A stretch of DNA of 64,000 nt from positions 1 to 64,000 of the forward strand of contig DWZH01000107.1 of assembly GCA_019118275.1 (NCBI GenBank), in the 5' to 3' direction. This document shows, piece by piece, positions 31,731-43,239 of this stretch. Within the stretch, counting starts at the first letter, position 1, and each line of letters opens with the position of its first letter. This stretch comes from Candidatus Brachybacterium merdavium. Its GTDB lineage: Bacteria; Actinomycetota; Actinomycetes; Actinomycetales; Dermabacteraceae. Below the pieces are notes generated by a model. The model saw only the letters and a list, made by a program, of their open reading frames with translations. It was not told the DNA's origin and did no database searches. Position numbers and translations under genes: made by a program.

Positions 31731-31851
31731 GGTCCCCGCTGCACCCGGAGCCGAGCGCGTTCCGTGCCCGGCCCGGGCACGGATACCATCGACCCCGACG
31801 GAAACGCGCCGGCATCGTCGGCAGGCTCGACCCGACCAGAAGGAGCATCCC

Positions 31852-33852
31852 GTGGCCCAGATCGCCATCACCCTCGACGAGGCACAGCAGCGGATCGAGG
31901 AGGGCACCACGGGCACCGAGCTGTTCGAGGGCCGCAGCGAGATCATCGCCCTGCGCATCGACGGGGAGCTGCGTGATCTCAGCGAGCGGCTCGAGGACGG
32001 ACAGCATGTCGAGGGCGTCGACATCGCCAGCGAGGACGGGCTGTCGATCCTGCGCCACAGTGCCGCCCACGTCCTGGCCCAGGCCGTGCAGAAGATCGAT
32101 CCCGAGGCCAAGCTCGGCATCGGCCCGCCCATCACCGATGGCTTCTACTACGACTTCGACGTCGCCGAGCCCTTCACCCCCGAGGCGCTCAAGGCGCTCG
32201 AGAAGGAGATGGGCCGCATCGTCAAGGAGGGCCAGCGCTTCGTCCGCCGCGAGATCAGCGATGACCAGGCCCGCGCCGAGGAGGCCGGCGAGCCCTACAA
32301 GCTCGAGCTGATCGGCCTGAAGTCCAACGCCGACGATGCCGCCGAGGGCGCCAGCGTCGAGGTCGGCGAGGGTGGGCTGACCATGTACGACAACGTCAAC
32401 CGTCGCGGCGAGGTGGTCTGGACCGACCTGTGCCGCGGCCCTCACCTGCCCACCACCCGGTTGATCGGAAAGGGCTTCGCCCTGACCCGCTCGGCCGCGG
32501 CCTACTGGCGCGGCAGCGAGAAGAACCCGATGCTCCAGCGCGTCTACGGCACCGCCTGGCCCAGCAAGGACGAGCTGCGCGCCTACACCGAGCGCATCGC
32601 CGAGGCCGAGCGGCGCGACCACCGCCGGCTCGGCAGCGAGCTGGACCTGTTCTCCTTCCCCGATGAGATCGGCTCGGGCCTGCCCGTCTTCCACCCCAAG
32701 GGCGCCATGATCAAGATGGAGATGGAGGAGTACTCACGTCGCCGTCACGTCGAGGCCGGATACTCCTTCGTCTCCACCCCGCACATCACCAAGAGGCAGC
32801 TGTTCGAGACCTCCAAGCACCTGGAGTGGTACAGCGAGGGCATGTACCCCCCGATGCACCTGGACGAGGAGCGGGATTCCGAGGGGCACATCACCCGGCA
32901 GGGCCAGGACTACTACCTCAAGCCCATGAACTGCCCGATGCACAACCTCGTCTACACCTCTCGCGGCCGCTCCTACCGCGAGCTGCCGCTGCGGCTGTTC
33001 GAGTTCGGGCAGGTCTACCGCTACGAGAAGTCGGGGGTGGTGCACGGGCTCACCCGCTCGCGCGGCTTCGCCCAGGACGACGCCCACATCTACTGCAGCC
33101 GTGAGCAGATGAAGGAGGAGATCGCCCGGACCCTGGACTTCGTGCTGGACCTGCTGAAGGACTACGGTCTGGACGACTTCTACCTCGAGCTGTCCACCCG
33201 CGACCCCCAGAAGTCGGTCGGTGACGAGGCCGCTTGGGAGGAGGCCACCCGCACGCTCGAGGAGGTCGCCACCGAGTCCGGTCTGGACCTGGTGCCCGAC
33301 CCGGGTGGTGCCGCCTTCTACGGGCCCAAGATCTCCGTCCAGGCCAAGGACGCCATCGGCCGCACCTGGCAGCTGTCGACCATCCAGCTCGACTTCTTCG
33401 AGCCCGAGCTGTTCGAGCTCGAGTTCACCGCGTCCGACGGCTCTCGGCAGCGGCCGGTGATGATCCACCGGGCCCTGTTCGGCTCGATCGAGCGCTTCTT
33501 CGGCGTGCTGCTCGAGCACTACGCGGGCGCCTTCCCGGTCTGGCTGTCGCCGGTGCAGGTGGTCGGGGTGCCGGTGGCCGCCGAGTACGTGCCCTACCTC
33601 GAGGAGGTCGCGGCGAAGCTACGCGCCCACGGGGTGCGTGTGGAGGTCGATGCCTCCGATGACCGGATGCAGAAGAAGATCCGCACCCACACCAAGGAGA
33701 AGGTGCCCTACCTGCTCATCGCCGGCGGCGAGGACCAGGCCGCCGGCGCGGTCTCCTTCCGCATGCGCGACGGCAGCCAGGACAACGGCATCGACGTCGA
33801 CACCGCCGTGGAGCGCATCGTCACCGCGATCCGCGAGAAGGTGCAGGTGTGA
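31852..33852 (+). CDS. thrS: Threonyl-tRNA synthetase
   Basis: TGS/SAD domains ([15 protein letters not shown]), [60 protein letters not shown] start. Confidence 0.97.
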   Translation: MAQIAITLDEAQQRIEEGTTGTELFEGRSEIIALRIDGELRDLSERLEDGQHVEGVDIASEDGLSILRHSAAHVLAQAVQKIDPEAKLGIGPPITDGFYYDFDVAEPFTPEALKALEKEMGRIVKEGQRFVRREISDDQARAEEAGEPYKLELIGLKSNADDAAEGASVEVGEGGLTMYDNVNRRGEVVWTDLCRGPHLPTTRLIGKGFALTRSAAAYWRGSEKNPMLQRVYGTAWPSKDELRAYTERIAEAERRDHRRLGSELDLFSFPDEIGSGLPVFHPKGAMIKMEMEEYSRRRHVEAGYSFVSTPHITKRQLFETSKHLEWYSEGMYPPMHLDEERDSEGHITRQGQDYYLKPMNCPMHNLVYTSRGRSYRELPLRLFEFGQVYRYEKSGVVHGLTRSRGFAQDDAHIYCSREQMKEEIARTLDFVLDLLKDYGLDDFYLELSTRDPQKSVGDEAAWEEATRTLEEVATESGLDLVPDPGGAAFYGPKISVQAKDAIGRTWQLSTIQLDFFEPELFELEFTASDGSRQRPVMIHRALFGSIERFFGVLLEHYAGAFPVWLSPVQVVGVPVAAEYVPYLEEVAAKLRAHGVRVEVDASDDRMQKKIRTHTKEKVPYLLIAGGEDQAAGAVSFRMRDGSQDNGIDVDTAVERIVTAIREKVQV

Positions 33853-34421
33853 GCACGCAGCACGACCAGCAGCCGGAACCGCCCCGTCTCGAGGACGCCC
33901 GCGACCTGGCGGGCGTCGCCGATGACACCGAGCGGCTGTGGACCCCGCACCGGATGGCCTACGTCGGAGGTGAGAACAAGCCCGCCGACCCCGACGACGA
34001 CCAGCAGTGCCCTTTCTGCACCGCTCCGCAGCGCGACGACGAGGACGCCCTGATCGTCCACCGCGGCGAGGTCGCCTACGTGATCCTGAACCTGTACCCG
34101 TACAACGCGGGCCACCTGCTGGTGTGCCCCTACCGGCACGTCGCCGACTACACCGACCTCGAGCGAGACGAGCTGCTCGAGGTCGCCGAGCTCACCCGCA
34201 CCGCGATGCGGGTGATCCGGGAGGTCTCCCAGCCGGCCGGGTTCAACCTGGGCATGAACCAGGGACCGGTCGCGGGGGCCGGGATCGCGGCGCACCTGCA
34301 TCAGCACGTGGTCCCGCGCTGGATGGGTGATGCCAACTTCCTGCCCATCATCGGACGCACCAAAGCGGTGCCGATCCTGCTGGCCGACACCCGCCGGCTC
34401 TACGCCGAGGCGTGGCGCTGA
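33849..34421 (+). CDS. HIT family protein
   Basis: [17 protein letters not shown] and [16 protein letters not shown] histidine triad. Confidence 0.93.
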   Translation: MSTQHDQQPEPPRLEDARDLAGVADDTERLWTPHRMAYVGGENKPADPDDDQQCPFCTAPQRDDEDALIVHRGEVAYVILNLYPYNAGHLLVCPYRHVADYTDLERDELLEVAELTRTAMRVIREVSQPAGFNLGMNQGPVAGAGIAAHLHQHVVPRWMGDANFLPIIGRTKAVPILLADTRRLYAEAWR

Positions 34422-34506
34422 GCTACGATGACCGCGGCCGCCGGGCCACACGCTCGGGCACCGATGACCTCGCAGGTCGACAGGGGAGCGGGAGGAGAGC
34501 GCAGCG

Positions 34507-35841
34507 ATGAGCACCACGCCGGCGCCGCCGCACCCGGCCGCGCCCCGCGCCGCCGGCCCCGATGCCGGCTACGGCTATGACGTCGACCGGGTGGACCCGC
34601 GGGCCCCGGGCCGGCTCGGCGACATGGGTCCGCTGCGCCTGCGCAGCCGCAGCAGAGTGGTGCAGTGGCTGTTCTGGATCGGGACCTTCCTCACCCTCGT
34701 GGTCGCAGCCCTGCTGGTGTGGTTCTTCGCGATCCGGCCGCTGGGCTTCGGCACTTCGCTGGTCGCCTTCACCTCGGCCCTGGTGCCGGTCACGATGGTG
34801 CTGGCCGCGATCTGGTGGCTGGACCGCTACACCCCACAGCCGCGTATCTCGCTGGTCTATGCCTTCGGGTGGGGCGCGATCGGATCGGTGGGCCTGACCT
34901 TCGTGATCGGGCGACCGTTCACCAGCTGGATCAGTCCCGGCGAGCCCCATGCGATCACCGACGCCTTCCTGGCGGCGGTCATCCAGGCCCCGGTGGTGGA
35001 GGAGGGCACCAAGGTGCTGGGGCTGTTGCTGCTGCTGTGCTGGGGTCGCAGGTTCATCGGGGGCCCGATCGACGGGGTCGTCTACGCCGCGCTGATCGGC
35101 GGGGGCTTCGCCTTCACCGAGAACATCCTGTACTTCGGCAACTCCTTCCATCAGGCCCAGGCCGCCGGGGAGATCGACGTGTTCTGGCAGACCTTCTTCC
35201 TGCGCGGCATCCTCTCGCCCTTCGCGCACGTCTCCTTCACCGCGCTGGCCGGGCTGGGGCTGGGCATCGCCGCCGAACGGCGTTCGCTGATGCTCTACTT
35301 CGGGCTCGGCGCCGGGGGCACCTCGCTGGGGATGATCCTGCACGCCCTGTGGAACGGCTCCACCTTCTTCCTGCCCGTCGACCCCGACGACGCCCTGGCC
35401 GGCTTCCTGCGCTACTACCTCACCGTGCAGGTGCCCATCTTCGTGCTGCTGGTGGCGATCGCCCTGTTCCTGCGCCTGCGGGAGAAACGCATCCTGCGCC
35501 GGCAGCTGTCCGCCTACGGCCGCGCCGGATGGTTCTCCCCGCAGGAGGTGGACCTGCTGGTCTCCATGCGCCGGCGCCGCCGCGCCGAGAGGTGGGCGGC
35601 CCGACACGGCGCCCTGGCCCGCATGGCGATGCGCGACCTGATCCAGACCGCCGTCGAGCTCGGCATGGACCGCCACAGCGTGCTGTTCGGGAAGCCGACC
35701 GCCAAGACCCGCCGCCGCGAGCGCGAGCTGCTCGAGCGCATCACCGCCGACCGCCGGCTGATCGGCTCCCTGACCGCCCCCGTGGTGCGCCAGGAGCACC
35801 CGCCGGCCGGTCCGGCCCGGGCCGCGGACGCTCCCGGCTGA
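34507..35841 (+). CDS. PrsW family intramembrane metalloprotease
   Basis: PVVEEGTKVLG (EExxK), FAFTENILYF, SPFAHVSFTALAG, MILHALWNGS motifs; multi-TM. Confidence 0.93.
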   Translation: MSTTPAPPHPAAPRAAGPDAGYGYDVDRVDPRAPGRLGDMGPLRLRSRSRVVQWLFWIGTFLTLVVAALLVWFFAIRPLGFGTSLVAFTSALVPVTMVLAAIWWLDRYTPQPRISLVYAFGWGAIGSVGLTFVIGRPFTSWISPGEPHAITDAFLAAVIQAPVVEEGTKVLGLLLLLCWGRRFIGGPIDGVVYAALIGGGFAFTENILYFGNSFHQAQAAGEIDVFWQTFFLRGILSPFAHVSFTALAGLGLGIAAERRSLMLYFGLGAGGTSLGMILHALWNGSTFFLPVDPDDALAGFLRYYLTVQVPIFVLLVAIALFLRLREKRILRRQLSAYGRAGWFSPQEVDLLVSMRRRRRAERWAARHGALARMAMRDLIQTAVELGMDRHSVLFGKPTAKTRRRERELLERITADRRLIGSLTAPVVRQEHPPAGPARAADAPG

Positions 35842-35928
35842 TCCGCCTCCGTCCCGGGCTGGAGCCGCTCCCCGTAGGATGGGACGGCACACCGCCGCGA
35901 TCAGCGCGGACGAGTCGGGAGGAGAGAG

Positions 35929-36687
35929 ATGGCCGGGCATTCCAAGTGGGCGACCACCAAGCACAAGAAGGCTGCCCTCGATGCCAAGCGAGGCAAACTG
36001 TTCGCCAAGCTGGTGAAGAACATCGAGGTCGCTGCGCGCATGGGCGGCCCCGACCCGGCCGGCAACCCCACCCTGTTCGACGCCATCCAGAAGGCGAAGC
36101 GGACCTCGGTCCCCAATGACAACATCGACCGCGCCGTCAAGCGCGGCGGCGGCCTCGACGGGGGAGGCGTCGACTACGAGACCCTCATGTACGAGGGCTA
36201 CGCCCCCGGCGGCGTCGCCGTGCTCGTGGAGTGCCTGACCGACAACAAGAACCGCGCCGTCTCCGAGGTGCGGCTGGCCTTCAACCGCAACGGCGGCAAC
36301 ATGGCCGACTCCGGGTCGGTCTCCTACCTCTTCGAGCGCAAGGGGGTGGTGTCCGTCCCCACGGAGGGCAGCACCGAGGACTCGCTGCTCGAGGTGGTCC
36401 TCGAAGCCGGCGCCGAGGAGATCAACGACGAGGGCGAGGTCTTCGAGATCCTCAGCGAGGCCACCGACGTGGTCGAGGTCCGCACCGCGCTGCAGGAGGC
36501 CGGCATCGAGTACGACAGCGCCGAGGTGCAGTTCGTGCCGACCATGCGCACTCCGGTCGACCTCGACGGCGCCCAGAAGGCGCTGCGTCTGATCGACGCC
36601 CTCGAGGACAGCGACGACGTCCAGAACGTGTACTCCAACCTGGACATCCCCGAGGACGTCGCCGCCCAGCTCCAGGAGCAGGAGTGA
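35929..36687 (+). CDS. yebC: YebC/PmpR family regulator
   Basis: [37 protein letters not shown]. Confidence 0.97.
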   Translation: MAGHSKWATTKHKKAALDAKRGKLFAKLVKNIEVAARMGGPDPAGNPTLFDAIQKAKRTSVPNDNIDRAVKRGGGLDGGGVDYETLMYEGYAPGGVAVLVECLTDNKNRAVSEVRLAFNRNGGNMADSGSVSYLFERKGVVSVPTEGSTEDSLLEVVLEAGAEEINDEGEVFEILSEATDVVEVRTALQEAGIEYDSAEVQFVPTMRTPVDLDGAQKALRLIDALEDSDDVQNVYSNLDIPEDVAAQLQEQE

Positions 36688-36744
36688 TCCCGTGACCTCC
36701 GCCGCCCCAGGGGCGGCCTCCTCGGCGAGGACGGGGGATGCGGG

Positions 36745-37335
36745 ATGACCCTGCGCGTGATGGGGGTGGACCCCGGGCTGACCCGCTGCGGGGTCGGCGT
36801 GATCGACTCCGCCGGAGCCCGGCGCGCCACCCTGGTGGCCGCCGGGGTGGTGCGCTCCAGTGCCGACGAGCCCATCGATCAGCGGCTGCTGGCCATCGTC
36901 GGGGGGGTGCGCCAGGCGATCGAGGAGCACTCCCCGGACGTGGTCGCGGTCGAGCGGGTGTTCAGCCAGAACAACATCTCGACCGTGATGGGGACCGCCC
37001 AGGTCTCGGGGATCGCGATCCTGGAGGCCGCCGAGCGCGGCATCCCGATCGCTATGCACACGCCCTCCGAGGTGAAGGCCGCGGTGACCGGTAACGGCCG
37101 CGCCGACAAGAAGCAGATCCAGGCCATGCTGGTCAAGCTGCTGAAGCTGGAGGCGCCCCCGCGACCGGCCGATGCCGCCGATGCGGTGGCCATCGCCCTG
37201 ACCCAGCTGTGGCGCGGACCGGGGCCGGTCGCGCTGGATGCCACCGGGGGAGCCCGCACCAGCGCCCAGTCGGTCTGGGCGGAGGCCGAGCGCAGCGCTC
37301 GACGCGCCCGGGCGGGTTCGACCTCCCGCACCTGA
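36745..37335 (+). CDS. ruvC: Crossover junction endodeoxyribonuclease RuvC
   Basis: [47 protein letters not shown]. Confidence 0.96.
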   Translation: MTLRVMGVDPGLTRCGVGVIDSAGARRATLVAAGVVRSSADEPIDQRLLAIVGGVRQAIEEHSPDVVAVERVFSQNNISTVMGTAQVSGIAILEAAERGIPIAMHTPSEVKAAVTGNGRADKKQIQAMLVKLLKLEAPPRPADAADAVAIALTQLWRGPGPVALDATGGARTSAQSVWAEAERSARRARAGSTSRT

Positions 37336-37355
37336 TCGAACACTCGTTCTACAGT
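37336..37355 (+). promoter_or_regulatory. Candidate LexA (SOS) box overlapping a -10 element upstream of ruvA
   Basis: TCGAAC-ACTC-GTTCTA (37336-37351) versus TCGAACN4GTTCGA; TACAGT (37350-37355) lies 6 bp before the GTG at 37362. Confidence 0.65.
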
Positions 37356-37361
37356 TGAGTG

Positions 37362-37994
37362 GTGATCGCATCCCTGACCGGCCGTGTGGCCCGCATCGAC
37401 CTGGACGCCCTGGTGCTGGAGGTCGGCGGGGTGGGCTATCTCGTCCGCACCACTCCGCAGGCCCTGTCCGCCACCCGCCATGGCGCCGAGCTGATGCTGC
37501 ACACCGAACTGGTGGTGCGCGAGGACTCTATGACCCTGTACGGCTTCCCGCGCGCCGATGAGGCCGAGACCTTCCGCATCGTGCAGTCCGTCTCCGGCAT
37601 CGGGCCGCGCACCGCTCTGGCGGTGCTGGCCGTCCTGGATCCCGAGGAGCTGCGGCGCGCGGTCGCCGAGCAGGACGCCAAGACCATCACCCGCACCCCG
37701 GGCATCGGCCCCAAGGTCGCCAGCAGGATGCTCCTGGAGCTCGGGGGGAAGCTGCCGGCACCCAGCGGGAGCCTCCCGGTCTCCGGCACGGAGGCCGCCG
37801 CTCCCGCCGCCCCGGCGGCTCCCGGGGTCGACACCGACGTGGTCGCCGCGCTGGTGGGCCTCGGCTGGGCCGAGAAGGCATCGCTCGCCGCGGTTGAGAA
37901 GGTCCGTGCCGACCGTGAGGCCGAGGACGCCGAGGAGCTCGACGCCGCCCAGCTGCTGCGGCACGCCCTGCGACGCCTGGGCGGCAACCGATGA
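37362..37994 (+). CDS. ruvA: Holliday junction branch migration protein RuvA
   Basis: [55 protein letters not shown] helix-hairpin-helix motifs. Alternative GTG at 37359. Confidence 0.95.
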   Translation: MIASLTGRVARIDLDALVLEVGGVGYLVRTTPQALSATRHGAELMLHTELVVREDSMTLYGFPRADEAETFRIVQSVSGIGPRTALAVLAVLDPEELRRAVAEQDAKTITRTPGIGPKVASRMLLELGGKLPAPSGSLPVSGTEAAAPAAPAAPGVDTDVVAALVGLGWAEKASLAAVEKVRADREAEDAEELDAAQLLRHALRRLGGNR

Positions 37995-39091
37995 GCGGAT
38001 CCACGGGCGGTATGGAATGGGGGACCATCGGCGGCCAGACCCCCGAGCGCGCGCACCCCTCCGAGTCGCTGACCAGTCCTGACTCCGGGGGCCCCGAGCG
38101 TGCGGCGGAAGCCGCGTTGCGCCCGCGCAGGCTGGGGGAGTTCATCGGTCAGAAGGTGGTGCGCGAGCAGCTGTCCCTGGTGCTGGAGGCCGCCACCGCT
38201 CGCGGGCGCGTGCCTGAGCACATGCTGATGTCCGGGCCGCCCGGACTGGGCAAGACGACCCTGGCGATGATCATCGCCTCCGAGCTCTCCGCTCCGCTGC
38301 GCATCACCTCGGGGCCGGCCATCCAGCATGCCGGGGACCTCGCCGCCATCCTGTCCTCCCTCGAGGAGGGCGAGGTGCTGTTCATCGACGAGGTCCACCG
38401 CGTCGCGCGGCCCGCCGAGGAGATGCTGTACATCGCGATGGAGGACTTCCGGGTCGACGTGATCGTCGGCAAGGGCGTCGGGGCCACCTCCATCCCCCTC
38501 GAGCTGCCGCCGTTCACCGTGGTCGGCGCCACCACCCGGGCCGGGCTGCTGCCCGCCCCGCTGCGCGACCGCTTCGGCTTCATCGGGCACCTGGACTTCT
38601 ACAGCCCCGAGGAGCTGCGCGAGGTGGTCGACCGCTCCGCGGCCCAGCTGGAGCTCGAGCTGACCGATGACTCGGCCGCCGAGATCGCCTGCCGGTCCCG
38701 CGGGACGCCTCGGATCGCCAACCGTCTGCTGCGACGGGTGCGCGACTGGGCCCAGGTGCGTGGGAGCGGCCGGCTCGACCTGGGGGCTGCGCGGGAGGCG
38801 CTGCGGGTGTACGAGGTCGACGATCGCGGCCTGGACCGCCTGGACCGCGCCGTGCTCAGCGCCCTGTGCGGCCGCTTCTCCGGAGGACCGGTGGGGCTGT
38901 CCACCCTGGCCGTCGCGGTGGGCGAGGAGACCGAGACGGTGGAGACCATGGTCGAGCCCTACCTGGTCCGGGAAGGATTCCTCCTGCGCACACCGCGAGG
39001 TCGGGCCGCTGCTCCCGCCGCCTGGACCCACCTGGGGCTGACGCCGCCCGAGGATCAGGAAGGCACCGCCCCGATGCTGGGCAGGTTCTGA
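37991..39091 (+). CDS. ruvB: Holliday junction DNA helicase RuvB
   Basis: [26 protein letters not shown]...[43 protein letters not shown]. Confidence 0.97.
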   Translation: MSGSTGGMEWGTIGGQTPERAHPSESLTSPDSGGPERAAEAALRPRRLGEFIGQKVVREQLSLVLEAATARGRVPEHMLMSGPPGLGKTTLAMIIASELSAPLRITSGPAIQHAGDLAAILSSLEEGEVLFIDEVHRVARPAEEMLYIAMEDFRVDVIVGKGVGATSIPLELPPFTVVGATTRAGLLPAPLRDRFGFIGHLDFYSPEELREVVDRSAAQLELELTDDSAAEIACRSRGTPRIANRLLRRVRDWAQVRGSGRLDLGAAREALRVYEVDDRGLDRLDRAVLSALCGRFSGGPVGLSTLAVAVGEETETVETMVEPYLVREGFLLRTPRGRAAAPAAWTHLGLTPPEDQEGTAPMLGRF

Positions 39092-39207
39092 CTCACTTCC
39101 TGAGCGACGCAGCGTGCTGCGACGGGTACAGTGGACCGGTCAGCCGTACGCGGCAGGCTCGGCCCCGCGGGTCCGCGGGAGCCGACGTGCGCGCCGAAAG
39201 GAACTTC

Positions 39208-39579
39208 GTGGAATCGCTCCTGCCCCTCCTGCTCATCTTTGCGGTCATGATGCTGCCCCTGATGTTCATGTCCAGCCGTCAGAAGAAGGCGCAGAGGCAG
39301 CAGCAGGAGCGCGTCGCCGCCCTCGGCATCGGCGACGAGGTGCGCACCCACTCCGGCTTCTACGGCCTGATCGTCGATGAATTCGATGACCTGGTGATCC
39401 TGGAGTCGGAGTCCGGCGCCCAGACCAAGTGGGCCCGGCAGGCGATCGCCCAGAAGGTCGAGGATCCCGAGCTCGCGCAGCTGGATGAGGCCGACGAGGA
39501 CGAAGCCGCCTCCGCCGATGGAGCGATCCCCGGAGTGACCGTCGACGACGAGCGCGACGACGACCGTCGCGACCGCTGA
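39208..39579 (+). CDS. yajC: Preprotein translocase subunit YajC
   Basis: Single TM then SSRQKKAQRQQQERVAALGIGDEVRTHSGFYG; upstream of secDF. Confidence 0.9.
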   Translation: MESLLPLLLIFAVMMLPLMFMSSRQKKAQRQQQERVAALGIGDEVRTHSGFYGLIVDEFDDLVILESESGAQTKWARQAIAQKVEDPELAQLDEADEDEAASADGAIPGVTVDDERDDDRRDR

Positions 39580-39616
39580 ACCGCTTCCCCTCCCCGCTCC
39601 CTGAGGACCCTGCTCC

Positions 39617-41455
39617 ATGCCCGCACGTCGCTTCGCCCTGGCGGCCCTCGCGATACTGATCCTGCTGCTGGGCGGCGGGATCGGCGCCGGCGTCTGGAAG
39701 GGCGGCTGGCAGCCGGCCCCGCACCTCGCCCTCGACCTGGAGGGTGGCACGCAGGTCATCCTGCAGGCCACCTCCCAGGACGGTTCACCGATCGACGCAG
39801 ACGCGATGGAGCAGGCGCGCCAGATCATGAGCCAACGCATCAATGCCATGGGGGTGGCCGAGACCGAGATCACCGTCCAGGGCGGAACCAACATCGTCGT
39901 CGACGTCCCCGGCGAGCTCGACCAGGAGACCTCGGACGCCCTGCGGCAGACCGCCGCGCTGTCGTTCCGGCCGGTGCTGGGGGCAGTCGCCCCCGAGGGC
40001 ACCGAGGAGCAGGACCCCTCCGATGGTGGCGGCGAGGGCACCGAGGACACGGACGAGACCTCCACCGCTGCGGCCGATCCCTCCCAGCAGCAGTTCGAGG
40101 GGCTGGTCGGGACCGATCCCTCCCTCGCCCCGGCACCCAGCGGCGATGACGGCACCGGCGCCGAGGGTCTGCCCTACCCGGCCTGGTCCATGGACTGGCT
40201 GACCCCGGAGGAGCAGAGCGAGCTGATGGCCGCCGACTGCACGGACCCCACCGCCCAGCAGGACGAGGTCTCGGCCGTGGCCCCGGACGAGCCCGTCGTG
40301 GCCTGCGACACCGAGGGCAGCCAGAAGTTCCTGCTCGGCCCGGAGGTAGTGGCCGGCGCCGCCATCCAGGACGCCAGCGTGGCCTCCGACGTCACCCCGA
40401 CCGGGCAGCCCACCGGGTACTTCGTGGTGAACATGAGCTTCCACGACGAGGCGGCGCAGTCCTTCTCCGACATGACCTCCGCGCTGTACGGCGGCGAGGG
40501 CGCCACCCCCGCCTTCGGCATCGTGCTGGACGGCATGGTCATCTCGGCCCCCGAGGTTCAGGAGCCCTCGCCCGGCGGTGAAGCCTCCATCTCCGGCAAC
40601 TTCACGCAGGAGCAGGCCGCCCAGCTCGCCGATCAGCTGCGCTTCGGGGCGCTCCCGCTCGAGTTCGAGGTGGCCTCCGAGCAGCAGATCTCCGCCACGC
40701 TCGGCACCGACCAGCTGGAGATGGGCCTGATCGCCGGCGTGATCGGGCTGGCCCTGGTGGTCGCCTACGCCTTCCTTCAGTACCGGGCGCTGTCGATCGT
40801 GACCACCTCCAGCCTGGTGGTGATGGGCCTGCTCGCCTACGGCACCCTGACGGTGCTGTCGAACCTCCCCGAGATCGGCTATCGCCTGTCCCTGGCGGGA
40901 GTCGTCGGGCTGGTGGTCGCCATCGCCTTCACCGCCGACTCCTTCATCGTGTACTTCGAACGCGTCCGTGACGAGATCCGGGACGGCCGCGGCATCGTCG
41001 CCTCCGTCGACCATGGCTGGGATCGCGCCAAGCGCACCATCCTCGCCTCCGACACGGTGAACCTGATCGCCGCCGTCGTGCTGTACGTGCTCTCCACCGG
41101 AGGCGTGCGAGGCTTCGCCTTCGTGCTGGGCGTGACCACGATCCTCGACCTGATCGTGGTGTTCCTGTTCACCAACCCGCTGCTGCAGTCGCTGGTGCGC
41201 ACCCGCTTCTTCGGCAAGGGGCACCCCTGGAGCGGGCTGGACCCGGCGATGCTGGGACGCTCGCTGCCCGCTTACGCTGGGCGGGGCCGTGTGCGGTCCA
41301 TCGGCGAACGCGACGGCGGCCAGGAAGACCCCGGGCAGCGTGAACCTCTCGCCGCGCGCAAGGCACGGCTGGCCCGTGAGGCCGCGGAGCGGGAGGGGCA
41401 GCGGGCCGACGCCGCAGCGACCCCGGACGAGTCCGACGAGGGGGAGCACCGATGA
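39617..41455 (+). CDS. secD: Protein translocase subunit SecD
   Basis: LALDLEGGTQVILQA; FQYRALSIVTTSSLVVMGLLAYG; VAIAFTADSFIVYFERVRDEI. Confidence 0.95.
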   Translation: MPARRFALAALAILILLLGGGIGAGVWKGGWQPAPHLALDLEGGTQVILQATSQDGSPIDADAMEQARQIMSQRINAMGVAETEITVQGGTNIVVDVPGELDQETSDALRQTAALSFRPVLGAVAPEGTEEQDPSDGGGEGTEDTDETSTAAADPSQQQFEGLVGTDPSLAPAPSGDDGTGAEGLPYPAWSMDWLTPEEQSELMAADCTDPTAQQDEVSAVAPDEPVVACDTEGSQKFLLGPEVVAGAAIQDASVASDVTPTGQPTGYFVVNMSFHDEAAQSFSDMTSALYGGEGATPAFGIVLDGMVISAPEVQEPSPGGEASISGNFTQEQAAQLADQLRFGALPLEFEVASEQQISATLGTDQLEMGLIAGVIGLALVVAYAFLQYRALSIVTTSSLVVMGLLAYGTLTVLSNLPEIGYRLSLAGVVGLVVAIAFTADSFIVYFERVRDEIRDGRGIVASVDHGWDRAKRTILASDTVNLIAAVVLYVLSTGGVRGFAFVLGVTTILDLIVVFLFTNPLLQSLVRTRFFGKGHPWSGLDPAMLGRSLPAYAGRGRVRSIGERDGGQEDPGQREPLAARKARLAREAAEREGQRADAAATPDESDEGEHR

Positions 41456-42636
41456 GCTCGACATTCGCCCAGTTCGGCAACTCCCTGCACTCGGGGCACC
41501 GTTCGCTGCCGATCGTGCGCCGCCGGCGCACCTGGTACCTGCTCAGCGTGGTCGTGCTGGTGCTCCTCAGCGCCGTGGGGCTGCTGCGCGGCCCGAACCT
41601 GGGGATCGAGTTCACCGGCGGCTCCGAGTTCCAGGTGGCCGGGGTCTCCGAGCCCGACCAGAGCATCGCTCGCGAGATCGTGCGGGGCCAGGTCCCCGGC
41701 AACGAGCCCAACGTCACCGTGCTCGGACAGAGCACCGTGCGGGTCCAGACCGAACAGCTGGACTCGACCGAGACCGCCGAGCTCGCCGAGTCGCTCGCCG
41801 AGGGCTACGAGATGGGCGCCGACGCCGTCTCCACCTCCTACGTGGGGCCGGTGTGGAGCGCCGACATCACCCAGACCATGCTGCAGGCGGTGCTCGTGTT
41901 CCTCCTGCTGGTGGCCGTCACCATGGCGCTGTACTTCCGCAACCTGAAGACGTCGGCCGCGGCGATGATCGCCCTGGTCCACGACATGGTGCTGACCGCG
42001 GCCGTCTACTTCGTGGTCGGCTTCGAGATCAGTCCCGGCACGGTGATCGGCTTCCTCACGATCATGGGCTACTCCCTCTACGACACGATCGTGGTCTTCG
42101 ACAAGGTCCGTGAGAACACCGCGGGCCTGACCGGACAGACGCAGGCGAGCTACGCCGAGAAGGTCGAGCTCGCCGCCAACCAGACCCTGGTCCGCTCCAT
42201 CAACACCTCGGTCGTCGCGCTGCTGCCCGTGGGCTCGATCCTGGTGATCGGGGCGTTCATCCTGGGCGCCGGCACTCTGCAGGACATCTCTCTGGCCCTG
42301 TTCGTGGGCATCATCGCCGGCACCTACTCCTCGATCGCACTGGCCCCCGGTCTGCTGGTGGACCTGCGCCGGCGCGAGCCGGAGATCGCCGCGCACGCCC
42401 GCAGGGTCGAGCAGCTGCGCCACCCCGCCGGTGCGGCCGGCGTCGGAGCCGATGAGCGCGATGAGCACACCGAGGAGACCACGGACCAGGAGCCGGACGG
42501 CCCGGTGGGAACCGAGACCATCAGCCCCGAACCCGAGCCCGAACCCGAGGCGGAGACCACCTCCCCCCGGCCCCGGAACCAGCCCCGCCGCTCCAGCCGG
42601 CGTCGACGCGCCGCATCACGACGAGGAGATCGATGA
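41452..42636 (+). CDS. secF: Protein translocase subunit SecF
   Basis: NLGIEFTGGSEFQV; GYSLYDTIVVFDKVRENT; NQTLVRSINTSVVALLPV. Confidence 0.95.
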   Translation: MSSTFAQFGNSLHSGHRSLPIVRRRRTWYLLSVVVLVLLSAVGLLRGPNLGIEFTGGSEFQVAGVSEPDQSIAREIVRGQVPGNEPNVTVLGQSTVRVQTEQLDSTETAELAESLAEGYEMGADAVSTSYVGPVWSADITQTMLQAVLVFLLLVAVTMALYFRNLKTSAAAMIALVHDMVLTAAVYFVVGFEISPGTVIGFLTIMGYSLYDTIVVFDKVRENTAGLTGQTQASYAEKVELAANQTLVRSINTSVVALLPVGSILVIGAFILGAGTLQDISLALFVGIIAGTYSSIALAPGLLVDLRRREPEIAAHARRVEQLRHPAGAAGVGADERDEHTEETTDQEPDGPVGTETISPEPEPEPEAETTSPRPRNQPRRSSRRRRAASRRGDR

Positions 42637-43184
42637 GCGAGCCCGTCCCGACCTCCGTGCAGATCCGAGCCCTGCTGGACTCCCATATCGCCGAGTACCC
42701 CGACTTCCCGGAACCCGGCGTGCTGTTCCGCGACATCATGCCGCTGCTGCGTGATCCGTGTGCGTTGCGCGCCGTGATCCGCTACTGGATCTCGATGCTG
42801 CCCGAAGACATCGAATACATCGTCGGCACCGAGGCGCGCGGTTTCGTGCTCGGAGCCCCTCTCGCCTACGAGCTGGGCGCGGGCTTCATCCCCGTGCGCA
42901 AGGCCGGCAAGCTCCCCGGCACCCCGGCCACCCTCAGCTACGAACTCGAGTACGGAAGCGCCGTGGTGCAGATCCCGCAGGACTCCCTCCCGCCCGGGGC
43001 ACGCACCCTGGTGGTCGACGACCTGCTGGCCACGGGTGGCACCGCCGCTGCCACCGTCGAGCTCGTCCGCCGCTTCGACGTCCAGCTGCTGGGAGCCTCC
43101 TTCCTCATCGAGCTGGAGGGACTGGCCGGTCGCTCGAAGCTGCCCGGCGTGCCTCTGACCACCGTGTGGTCGATCCCGAACTGA
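42633..43184 (+). CDS. apt: Adenine phosphoribosyltransferase
   Basis: [62 protein letters not shown]. Confidence 0.95.
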   Translation: MSEPVPTSVQIRALLDSHIAEYPDFPEPGVLFRDIMPLLRDPCALRAVIRYWISMLPEDIEYIVGTEARGFVLGAPLAYELGAGFIPVRKAGKLPGTPATLSYELEYGSAVVQIPQDSLPPGARTLVVDDLLATGGTAAATVELVRRFDVQLLGASFLIELEGLAGRSKLPGVPLTTVWSIPN

Positions 43185-43239
43185 GATCGCCGCAGGACTG
43201 GCCGCGCGTAGACTGGACATCTCATCCAGGAGGTGTGAA

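Noticed and set aside
34423-37371. 982-aa minus-strand ORF opposite prsW/yebC/ruvC
   Set aside because: Shadow ORF from high-GC codon bias; composition is Gly/Gln/His/Val-rich, and three well-recognised plus-strand genes occupy the region.
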